Source: Clostridia bacterium
GTDB lineage: Bacteria > Bacillota_E > RBS10-35 > JAJYVN01
Direction of reading: 5' to 3'
Assembly (NCBI GenBank): GCA_027335515.1
Contig: DAHWHT010000012.1
Span: forward strand, 1-5,184
DNA: 5,184 nucleotides
Positions 1 to 5,184 of this stretch are shown here, one piece after another. The stretch's first letter is position 1. Each line of letters starts with the position of its first letter. The position numbers and the translations under genes were made by a program. Below the pieces are notes generated by a model. It was not told the origin of the DNA. It did not search any database and was given only the letters and a program-made list of their open reading frames with translations.

Positions 1-15
1 GCAGGGGGGGTGTCC

Positions 16-198
16 ATGGAGAAACTTCGGGAGGTATTGCGCCTCCGGTTCGCGGCAGGGATGGGTGTGCGCCATGTGGCCTCAGCGTGCCGAATCGCTC
101 GGAGCACGGTAAGTGAGTACGAGCGGCGGACGCGTGCGGCAGGGCTCGGTTGGCCGTTGCCCGAGGGAATGGAGGACGGAACGTTGGAGCGGCTGCTG
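16..198 (+). pseudogene. istA: IS21-family transposase IstA, N-terminal fragment only
   Basis: About 61 residues match the start of IS21-type IstA transposases. The opening EKLREVLRLRFAAGMGVRHV fits the usual start. It is followed by a helix-turn-helix (ASACRIARSTVSEYERR, about residues 23-39), then AGLGWPLPEGMEDGTLERLL, the well-conserved hinge of this family. In the family, this DNA-binding head precedes a DDE integrase core of several hundred residues and a partner ATPase, IstB. Neither is present: after position 198 the frame stays open, but the encoded sequence is Pro/Arg/Ala-rich and has no integrase motif. The ATG at 16 is preferred to the in-frame GTG at 10, because the purine run at 3-10 (AGGGGGGG) sits 5 bases ahead of it. 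I see no terminal inverted repeat, and the window begins too close upstream to show the left end. This is a decayed or recombined insertion-sequence remnant, not an active element. The recognition is from memory of the family, without a search. Confidence 0.8.
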
Positions 199-421
199 AC
201 GGGAGCAATCCACCAAGCGTCCATACCATGGCACCCACTCTGGCCCGCCGCCAGCGCCGCCACCTCGCGCCGCGGGGCTCAACGCGGTCCTGGCCGCGGG
301 GTCACCCCTTCCATTCAAGGCGATCCCGACCCTACTATCCCGTCAGCCGCAGCAGGGTTGCCGCATACGACACCGTACTTCGGGCATCACCGGGTACACC
401 TGGAAGGGTGGGTGACAACCC
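199..421. other. Spacer without recognisable gene
   Basis: This stretch separates the transposase fragment from the GH116-like gene. All three + frames give low-complexity Arg/Pro/Ala-rich translations typical of GC-rich non-coding DNA, and none resembles a further part of IstA. Its right edge holds the purine-rich ribosome binding site and the small hairpin at 404-423. I could not find a convincing promoter or a transposon end. It may be the scar of the event that removed the rest of the insertion sequence. Confidence 0.5.
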
Positions 422-423
422 TT
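404..423 (+). promoter_or_regulatory. Ribosome-binding-site region with small hairpin at a TTG start
   Basis: AAGGGT at 404-409 is the reverse complement of ACCCTT at 418-423, with an 8-base loop (410-417). The purine-rich stretch GGAAGGG-TGGG (402-412) is a plausible ribosome binding site for the TTG codon at 422. A TGA stop at 413-415 in the same frame rules out an earlier start, so initiation must occur at 422 or later. If the hairpin forms, it would pair the binding site with the first bases of the start codon. The stem is only 6 bp and may be chance in such GC-rich DNA. Confidence 0.3.
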
Positions 424-1387
424 GGGTGCGCTGTTCGGGGACGAGGGCCGGCCGGACGAGTGGTCGCGCTTTTCCGCCGCCGGGTTCGCCCGTCCGGTAT
501 CCGGTTGCATTCACCGCGCGGTCCGATTGAGTTGCGGGATGCGCTGTGGCCCCCTCAACGAGCCGTTTCCGGGAATGAACGTGGACGGGCTGACATGGGT
601 CTTGAGCACGGTCGCGTTCGGGGCCGTCTCGGATGCGGTGGAGTGGTTTTCGGGGGCGTCGTCGGGTCCAACGGCGCGCGCCGCGGGGATCCGGTACTGG
701 GGCCACTACCCGGTGTTGAACATGGAGTACCAGACCGATGCCTCGGTGGGGGTCGCCCTGCGCGCCTCGCCCCTGTTCATCCCGGGCGATGTAACCGCGT
801 CGTGCATGCCTGCCGCCGTCTTTGGGGCCCATCTGCGGAATCTCAACGCGCAGCGCAAGGACGGCGTGGTCGCGTTCAGTCCCCCGGGCCCCTCGGAATC
901 GGAACGCGGGTCCCTACACGCGGAACGTGCCCCCCTGCAGCAGGACGGACGGCGCGGCACGGTGGCGCGCGGCGAACTGGCCAGCTGCGTCCTGGCGCTG
1001 CTGGGAAGCCCCCTCGGGCGTACAGGCGGCGCCTTGGGTTGGGACGCCGGGGCCCGGGGCCGCATCGATCACTGTCTGACGAGCGCGACCGGCACCACCG
1101 GGTCCTCCCTGTCCGCGCCGTTCCCCCTGGACGCCGGGGAGCAGGGGGTGCTGCGCTTCCTCCTCTCGTGGCACAGCGCCCGGTGGTTTGCCTGCGGACA
1201 TCCGGACCCGCAGGGCGGCGGCGACTACTACCAAGACCTCATCCTTTGGAGCCCGCCGGCCGCCTGCGACGGCACGGCTGTCGCAGGCCCCTTCGGGTCC
1301 GGGGGGCGCGCGCGGCGCGTCCTGGCCGCAGGGCACACGGAGGAGACCGAGGCCGCCGCGGCCAGCACCGGGGACCGTGCGGCGTGA
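422..1387 (+). CDS. GH116 (GBA2-type) N-terminal domain protein lacking the catalytic domain
   Basis: The 321-residue product resembles the N-terminal beta-sandwich of GH116 glycoside hydrolases (beta-glucosidase/glucosylceramidase GBA2 type). Visible family-like segments are DEWSRFSAAGFARPVSG (12-28), PLNEPFPGMNVDGLTWVLST (44-63), IRYWGHYPVLNMEYQTDA (90-107), FIPGDV then AAVFGAHLRN (119-140), GRTGGALGWDAGA (199-211) and LDAGEQGVLRFLLSWHSARW (236-255). In the family this domain packs on a C-terminal (alpha/alpha)6 barrel that carries the catalytic acids. Here the protein stops after a divergent Ala-rich tail (about 280-321), with no barrel. The Gly-rich stretch (PLGGIGTGC-like) expected after about residue 28 is also missing, replaced by GCIHRAVRLSCGMRCG. 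A TGA at 413 forces the start to TTG 422 or later. The stop overlaps a GTG start codon of the next gene. It may be a decaying gene remnant or a stand-alone binding domain; enzymatic activity is unlikely. Family assignment is fairly confident, functional status is not. Confidence 0.65.
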   Translation: MGALFGDEGRPDEWSRFSAAGFARPVSGCIHRAVRLSCGMRCGPLNEPFPGMNVDGLTWVLSTVAFGAVSDAVEWFSGASSGPTARAAGIRYWGHYPVLNMEYQTDASVGVALRASPLFIPGDVTASCMPAAVFGAHLRNLNAQRKDGVVAFSPPGPSESERGSLHAERAPLQQDGRRGTVARGELASCVLALLGSPLGRTGGALGWDAGARGRIDHCLTSATGTTGSSLSAPFPLDAGEQGVLRFLLSWHSARWFACGHPDPQGGGDYYQDLILWSPPAACDGTAVAGPFGSGGRARRVLAAGHTEETEAAAASTGDRAA

Positions 1388-1416
1388 GCGCGGATGCAGC
1401 GGGGAGTGGGGATGGG

Positions 1417-2610
1417 ATGACGGAGGGTTTGGCGGCCGCCGACCGCCTGGGCTACGTGCTGGTAACGCCCTTGGGGCCGGAGGATGGCGGGGATTTCGGC
1501 CCCCGCACTCCGGGGACGCGCACCGCCGGGATTCAGGAGGCGGTCGACGCCGCCTGCGCCACTGGGCGCAACCTCTTCATTTCGGGGGTGCAGGGCGCCG
1601 GTCGCTTTGTGTACCGCAGCCAGGAGACAATCTACATCCCACCGCGCCAGGGCTTCCGGATCGACGGCGGGCAGTACGTGGTGTCCTTCGAAGGCACCAC
1701 CGGCGACGCCCTGTGCATCGACAGCTGCATGGACTGCGCATATCGCTTCGGGCTGATCACCTCGCCGGCCGACGGGGCCGTTGTTCGGTTCGCGCCACGG
1801 GCGCCGGTGCCGATTGACGGAATGACCGTCCTAACCGACAGCGTCTTTGAGTTCAGCTCCCTCGTGGGCGGTGGGCGGTTCGACCTGCAGCTCAAGCGCG
1901 TCGTCCAGCCGCCCCGCGGTGCGGGCATCCTGCTTGACGCGACGCGCGGGTCGATCGTCTACAACCGCATCTTCGCCGTGGCCGTCCTGCTTTGCGAGAC
2001 GGGCGTCGCGTTTGAGTCCGGCCCCGGCTCCGTGGCGCACAACCACATCCACGTACTACACAACCACCAAAACGCCGTGGGCCTGCGGATGGGCACCGAG
2101 GACACGCGGCCAGGCGCCGTCGCCTTCAACCGGCTCGACCTGTCCCTGAACGCCGAAGACGTCCCCGACGCCGTCGGCGCCGTCGTGGCGGGGCGCGGGA
2201 ACGTGCTGACGCTCGACAGCGCCAGGATGGCCCCCGGCCGCGACGTGGTCCTGACCGCCGGGGCGCGGGACAACGTGATCCACGCCCTCTCCGCCCCGTC
2301 CGGCGTGACCCGGCTCAGCCCGCCGGCCGGCAACCGGATTCTGGCTCCCACCCCTGGCGGGTTCGCGCTGGCATCTCCCCCTGTGCCCCCGTCGGGGACG
2401 ATCGCGACCAACGAGCACCACGGGCCGGTCGAGGTGTTGATTCTGGACTCGGGCGACGCGTCCGCCTGGACCCTGGGCGACGCCGCCGGTACCGCGCAGC
2501 GGGTCCAGGCCGCTCCCCGCGTCGGCGAGCGGTTCCTGCTCGAACCGGGCGCAGGCCTCGGTTTCGAATTCACCTCCCCCCCGACATGGCGCTGGCGCGC
2601 CCTGTCGTGA
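1417..2610 (+). CDS. Predicted right-handed beta-helix protein (pectate-lyase-superfamily-like), conserved unknown
   Basis: The 397-residue product has no signal peptide or membrane segment, so it is probably cytoplasmic. Near its start, GDFGPRTPGTRTAGIQEAVD (25-44) followed by ETIYIPPRQGFRIDGG (70-85) is the opening typical of pectate-lyase-superfamily beta-helix proteins. Residues about 95-310 consist of short beta-rich turns with recurring Asn-containing coils (VYNRIFA, AHNHIHVLHNHQNAVG, AFNRLDLSLN, GRGNVLTLDSA, RDNVIHALSAP, GNRILAP), as expected for a beta-helix ladder. A small beta-rich tail (about 335-397) ends in WRWRAL. Cys100, Cys104 and Cys107 form a tight CIDSCMDC cluster. No complete polysaccharide-lyase or GH28 catalytic motif is visible, so no substrate can be named. 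ATG 1417 is preferred because GGGGAG (1401-1406) lies 10 bases upstream; the in-frame GTG at 1384 (GTGA overlap with the previous stop) is the alternative. Either start suggests co-transcription and perhaps translational coupling with the GH116-like gene. Confidence 0.75.
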   Translation: MTEGLAAADRLGYVLVTPLGPEDGGDFGPRTPGTRTAGIQEAVDAACATGRNLFISGVQGAGRFVYRSQETIYIPPRQGFRIDGGQYVVSFEGTTGDALCIDSCMDCAYRFGLITSPADGAVVRFAPRAPVPIDGMTVLTDSVFEFSSLVGGGRFDLQLKRVVQPPRGAGILLDATRGSIVYNRIFAVAVLLCETGVAFESGPGSVAHNHIHVLHNHQNAVGLRMGTEDTRPGAVAFNRLDLSLNAEDVPDAVGAVVAGRGNVLTLDSARMAPGRDVVLTAGARDNVIHALSAPSGVTRLSPPAGNRILAPTPGGFALASPPVPPSGTIATNEHHGPVEVLILDSGDASAWTLGDAAGTAQRVQAAPRVGERFLLEPGAGLGFEFTSPPTWRWRALS

Positions 2611-2738
2611 CGCGCGGGCCGCGGGTGCCGCTTCGGGCTCGGCCGGGCGCCGCAGGGTGGGCGCGGCGGCCCGGATCGCGGCGCCCGCGGATGGCGGGGT
2701 GCTACTGACGCTATATAGGGCCGGCCTGCCCTGGACCC
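2611..2738. other. GC-rich intergenic region between convergent genes
   Basis: This interval lies between the stop of the beta-helix gene and the stop of the substrate-binding-protein gene, which point toward each other. It contains the inverted repeat annotated at 2644-2687. It also holds the palindrome GGCCGGCC (2719-2726) inside AGGGC-N6-GCCCT (2717-2732), which could serve as a weak terminator hairpin for the - strand gene. No open frame here looks coding. The drop in GC content begins at about this point. Confidence 0.6.
2644..2687. terminator. Candidate hairpin downstream of the beta-helix gene
   Basis: CGGGCGCCGC (2644-2653) and GCGGCGCCCG (2678-2687) are perfect 10-bp reverse complements with a 24-base loop. 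The site lies 34 bases past the stop at 2610 and between converging genes, which fits a transcription end. No T-tract follows on either strand, so it is not a classical intrinsic terminator. In GC-rich DNA such repeats also occur by chance. Confidence 0.35.
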
Positions 2739-4907
2739 TCATGCCATGGTCGCCCATTTCGCAGGCACCGTACCCGCCGACGGCGGGACGCCGGTACGGC
2801 CGAGCTGCACAAACTCCGTAGGGGAAAAGCTCAGTTTATCGAACACGGCGCGGCCATACCCTTTGTCCTTGAAACTACCATTATGGGATGTGGCCATGAT
2901 TCCGATCCATGCCCCGCCCACCTCCAGAATGGCGGGACTGCCGATTTGGGTCCAGTGCTTCCCATCGAGCGAAGCAAAAGCCGTCCAGCGGATGCCTTTG
3001 CGTGACAACATCAGCCAGAGCGGTTGCACCAGGTAGTTCTTGTGGGTCTTCGTGTTCGGTTTTGTAAGCGTTGCCATCCCACTCGATTTCCCCACCGGCG
3101 GAGGGGCCCCCGTGACACCCGCAGGCGTCTGGCCCGCGTTCATCCGGTACGCCCACTCAATGGCGTGTGCACCCGTCACATGGGCGCTGGCCATCTTGGC
3201 GTCGTCGCTCAAATCGCTGCGCACCATGATACCGGCCTTAAACCATTGGCTCAGGTGCGGACAGGTGAGGTTGCCGATCGCGGTCACACGGCAGACCCAC
3301 TTGCCTTCCGTATTCGTGATGGGGGCGCACGCAAAAGTGCAATTATCCGAAGCAAGATACACATCCCAGCCATCGGCCAACAACGTGTATGTCCCCGTCT
3401 TCTTGTCGGATACGAAGTACGGTTTCTCCACGGTGTAGGGAACGCCCTGGCCCTTGCGGTGCGGCGGCGGATAGTGGGTGGTGGGTCCGGGCTTGATGCT
3501 CTTGAGCGTGTGGGCCAAGGCGGCAGCCTGTGCTGCCAGCTTGGTCGCCGAGGCGTTGATCGCGTTGACCTGCGTCGTGGCTTGGGCCAATCCCTGGTGA
3601 ACGCCGACCGATTGGTTCCAGATCGCCTGCCCCCACTTCGAGAGCGCGGCCCTGACCAAACTATTCGAATGCTGGAAGAAAGGCGTCGGATAGGCTTTGC
3701 CGCTCCGGGCAAGGTTGGCGAATACCGCCAGATTCTTGCCCGCAAGGGGTGGTGCCAGTGCCGCAACGCGATGCTCCCACTCGCTCCACAGGGCCATCAG
3801 AGCTGGCGACAGCAAGAAAATGGAGATCTGACTGCGCTGCCACTCCGGCTCGAAACTGAGCCACGACAGCAGTTCCCATGCCAGCGATGCGTGCTTGGTA
3901 TTTGGATTCATCGCGTAAAAGTCAGATGTCGCAAAGGTGGCCGGGCCGGTTTTCGGAAACGAAGGCATCTGCACGAAGTCCCATTTCAACGATCTCCAGA
4001 CAGATGCTGCATAAATGAAGGACCAGGTGGACATCAACTGGACGGCCAGCGTTCCCTTCGAGAGGCTGCCGGAGATCCCTGGGCCTGTGACGATTTTCCG
4101 TTTGGCCAGCCCCATGAGCCACGAATAGGCTGCGACGCACTCAGGAGAATCAAGGGTGCACTGGGACGGCTTGCCGGGGTTCTGATAGCTCCCGCCGAAC
4201 CCCTGGAGAACAAATTCGGCGGGCATGTCTGCGCCCAGCGAAAACCCGCTGAGCCCGAGGGCCCCCCCGATGATCTTGCCGCCAGATCCGGACGCGACCG
4301 AAGTGCATAGGCTTGCGTACTCGGCCGCGGTCCAAGTCTTCGACGGGTAGGATAGCCCAAGGGAATCAAGGACGCTGTAGTTGATGGCTGGAGCGACAAT
4401 TCCGAGATAACAAGGCAAGGCGCGGATTCCGTTGGGAAGCTCGAACAACTTCATTTGCGCGCGGTTGAAGACGGACAAGCTTGAATTGTTTTGGCGGATG
4501 TAGGGCGCAAGGTCGGTCGTGAGGGCGCTGCTCGCAAAGATGGTGCCCGGATGCCACGAATGGTACACGTCCGGTCCGGCACCACCAATAATCGCGGTGG
4601 CGACTTCCTGTGGGCCGCCGATGTTCGGCACCACCGTGATATCGACGCCGCGGTGCTTTGCGCGCCAGGGTGCGGTCGCGGCATACTGGAGCCCGAGAAC
4701 CGTCTGTTGACTCGCCGTCAGCCTGGTGGATCCCCAGCCCCAGGCTCTCAGTATCAGTGTGATCTTTGGCTGCTGCGTTGTCGGATGTGCCTGCGTTGCG
4801 ACTGGGGTACTGCACCCACTCATCGCAGCACCTCCGGCCAATGCGGCCGCCGCCGCCATCCCCTGGACGGCGGTCCGACGATGTAGCAAACGCGATACCC
4901 TTGACAC
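2739..4907 (-). CDS. ABC transporter substrate-binding lipoprotein (family 1, sugar type) fused to a C-terminal ConA-like/DUF1349-like domain
   Basis: The 722-residue product probably captures a solute, likely a sugar or glycan, outside the membrane for an ABC importer. Residues 1-32 are a lipoprotein signal: basic SRLLHRRTAVQG, an Ala/Gly-rich hydrophobic run, then MSGC with Cys32 as the lipidation site. The Arg pair makes Tat export possible but not certain. Residues about 48-428 fit family 1 solute-binding proteins: ITLILRAWGWGS, GAGPDVYHSWHPGTIFASSA, LTTDLAPYI, an INYSVLDSLGL segment, and ATSDFYAMNPNTKHASLAWE. An Ala/Gln-rich helical stretch (about 432-471) and a Pro-rich linker (PGPTTHYPPPHRKG) follow. 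Residues about 490-695 look like a concanavalin A-like beta-sandwich (DUF1349 type): GWDVYLASDNCTFACAPI, WVCRVTAIGNLTCPHLSQWF, KAGIMVRSDL, SLDGKHWTQIGSP and GAWIGIMATSHN. Typical family members lack this extra module and have about 400-500 residues. The GTG start at 4907 is chosen because AAGGGGAG lies 7 bases upstream and the signal peptide begins there; upstream in-frame codons give a charged, non-signal sequence. No permease gene follows. The solute-binding part is well supported; the C-terminal fold less so. Confidence 0.85.
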   Translation of the reverse strand: MSRVSRLLHRRTAVQGMAAAAALAGGAAMSGCSTPVATQAHPTTQQPKITLILRAWGWGSTRLTASQQTVLGLQYAATAPWRAKHRGVDITVVPNIGGPQEVATAIIGGAGPDVYHSWHPGTIFASSALTTDLAPYIRQNNSSLSVFNRAQMKLFELPNGIRALPCYLGIVAPAINYSVLDSLGLSYPSKTWTAAEYASLCTSVASGSGGKIIGGALGLSGFSLGADMPAEFVLQGFGGSYQNPGKPSQCTLDSPECVAAYSWLMGLAKRKIVTGPGISGSLSKGTLAVQLMSTWSFIYAASVWRSLKWDFVQMPSFPKTGPATFATSDFYAMNPNTKHASLAWELLSWLSFEPEWQRSQISIFLLSPALMALWSEWEHRVAALAPPLAGKNLAVFANLARSGKAYPTPFFQHSNSLVRAALSKWGQAIWNQSVGVHQGLAQATTQVNAINASATKLAAQAAALAHTLKSIKPGPTTHYPPPHRKGQGVPYTVEKPYFVSDKKTGTYTLLADGWDVYLASDNCTFACAPITNTEGKWVCRVTAIGNLTCPHLSQWFKAGIMVRSDLSDDAKMASAHVTGAHAIEWAYRMNAGQTPAGVTGAPPPVGKSSGMATLTKPNTKTHKNYLVQPLWLMLSRKGIRWTAFASLDGKHWTQIGSPAILEVGGAWIGIMATSHNGSFKDKGYGRAVFDKLSFSPTEFVQLGRTGVPPSAGTVPAKWATMA
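2823..3440 (-). other. C-terminal concanavalin A-like (DUF1349-like) domain of the solute-binding protein
   Basis: This part encodes residues about 490-695 of the lipoprotein. The pattern is a WDVYLASDN-type opening, an R-V-T-A-I strand, KAGIMVR, a long variable loop, LWLMLSRKGIRWTAFASLDGKHW, then WIGIMATSHN and a closing AVFDKLSFSP strand. It resembles the DUF1349/LamG-type jelly-roll modules that accompany glycoside hydrolases and extracellular sugar-binding proteins. Four cysteines (523, 527, 539, 549) sit in the first third and could form two disulfides outside the cell. The role as a carbohydrate-binding or wall-attachment module is inferred. Confidence 0.6.
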
Positions 4908-4914
4908 ATGGCCA

Positions 4915-4922
4915 CTCCCCTT
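4915..4922 (-). promoter_or_regulatory. Ribosome binding site AAGGGGAG deciding the GTG start
   Basis: On the - strand AAGGGGAG ends 7 bases before GTG at 4907-4905. An ATG overlaps this region (4911-4909) but lies in another frame and would not yield the signal peptide. The site therefore supports GTG initiation of the solute-binding lipoprotein rather than a much longer N-terminus. Confidence 0.75.
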
Positions 4923-5184
4923 TGTCTTCGACTGCCCGCCAACCGTGATCTGGATCCTTGGAAGATACGTCTCGTCGTCGTCGGTTCTCCTTGGAATGAT
5001 CCTTTGTCCATACCTGGTGCGCGGATCGTTTCGATAAGTGGAGCCTGAATCCGTGACGGCACGACACGTAGAGCAGTTGGAAGTAGCGTAGTTGCGGCGT
5101 TTTTGGCGCTGCCTCGGTGGCACCCGGAGGGTGTGGCGGACTGCGGCGAGATTCGCATGGGGTTCCACGAAGGGCAGAGTTCTG
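4923..5184 (-). other. Leader and upstream region of the solute-binding-protein gene
   Basis: The reading frame of the lipoprotein stays open upstream to an ATG at 5168, but the translated stretch is rich in Arg, Thr and Asp, has no domain character, and precedes a proper signal peptide and ribosome binding site. It is treated as untranslated. It should contain the promoter, yet no convincing -35/-10 pair with standard spacing could be picked by eye. One short palindrome lies at 5025-5035. Confidence 0.5.
5025..5035. promoter_or_regulatory. Short palindrome resembling a LacI-family operator core
   Basis: ATCG-TTT-CGAT is a perfect inverted repeat with a 3-base centre, about 118 bases upstream of the GTG start. 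On the - strand it reads ATCGAAACGAT, sharing the GAAACG core seen in many LacI/CcpA-type operators that control sugar uptake genes. The match to a full cre-like consensus is incomplete and no regulator gene is in the window. The call rests on symmetry and gene context only. Confidence 0.2.

Noticed and set aside
199..421. Remaining IstA integrase sequence in another frame
   Set aside because: All + frames were read and none shows integrase DDE motifs or the usual segment following the WPLPEG hinge.
1714..1737. CX3CX2C motif in the beta-helix protein as a radical-SAM signature
   Set aside because: The spacing matches, but the surrounding protein is a beta-helix type with no radical-SAM barrel or SAM-binding motifs. 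The cluster is more likely structural or metal-binding, if meaningful at all.
2644..2732. Strong bidirectional intrinsic terminator
   Set aside because: Hairpin-forming repeats exist, but neither is followed by a T-tract on either strand. Only a low-confidence hairpin was annotated.
1959..2757. Two - strand open frames of 204 and 233 codons opposite the beta-helix gene
   Set aside because: They mirror the coding strand in GC-rich DNA, encode Pro/Arg/Gly/Ala-rich low-complexity sequence and have no family resemblance.
3024..4310. Long + strand open frame (428 codons) opposite the solute-binding gene
   Set aside because: It is antisense to a well-supported gene. Its translation is rich in Arg, Gly and His with no domain pattern, and it has no convincing ribosome binding site.
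4908..5168. N-terminal extension of the solute-binding protein to an ATG at 5168
   Set aside because: The extra 87 residues are charged and featureless and would bury a proper lipoprotein signal peptide. The AAGGGGAG site fixes initiation at GTG 4907.
1..5184. CRISPR array, tRNA, riboswitch or toxin-antitoxin/defence system
   Set aside because: No regularly spaced repeats, cloverleaf-like segments or recognisable defence-protein motifs were seen on either strand.

Overview
The window is high-GC bacterial DNA carrying two genes and one gene remnant on the + strand, and one long convergent gene on the - strand. No rRNA, tRNA or CRISPR array is visible. The organism cannot be fixed from the sequence. 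A lipoprotein signal with a lipobox, start codons GTG and probably TTG, strong purine-rich ribosome binding sites and high GC suggest a high-GC Gram-positive-type bacterium (Actinomycetota, or a GC-rich Bacillota or Chloroflexota lineage); this is inference with low confidence.

Left part (about 1-2610, + strand, very GC-rich; 78% GC at 2161-2220). Bases 16-198 encode only the first ~61 residues of an IS21-type transposase (IstA) with its helix-turn-helix; similarity then stops abruptly, so this is a remnant. Bases 199-421 hold no recognisable gene. Bases 422-1387 encode a 321-residue protein resembling the N-terminal domain of GH116 (GBA2-type) glucosidases, but the catalytic domain that should follow is missing. 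Directly behind it, at 1417 (or 1384, with a 4-base GTGA overlap), starts a ~400-residue predicted right-handed beta-helix (pectate-lyase-superfamily-like) protein without a signal peptide, ending at 2610. The transposase remnant and the beta-helix gene lie in the same reading frame, which happens to be stop-free from 10 to 2610. That 866-codon open frame is not one gene.

Middle (2611-2738). A GC-rich intergenic stretch between two converging genes, with a 10-bp perfect inverted repeat that may form a hairpin but has no T-tract.

Right part (2739-4907, - strand, lower GC; 55% at 3001-3060 and 52% at 3901-3960). One gene encodes a 722-residue lipoprotein: a family 1 (carbohydrate-type) ABC transporter substrate-binding protein carrying an extra C-terminal concanavalin A-like (DUF1349-like) beta-sandwich. 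Its GTG start is set by an AAGGGGAG ribosome binding site. No transporter permease follows it, because the + strand genes converge on it. Bases 4908-5184 are its leader and upstream region.

The contents (a glucosidase-family domain, a beta-helix protein and a probable sugar-binding lipoprotein) share a carbohydrate theme. The two halves differ in strand and base composition, and nothing shows that they work together. The most unusual items are the solute-binding protein/lectin-like fusion and the GH116 N-terminal domain without its catalytic half.
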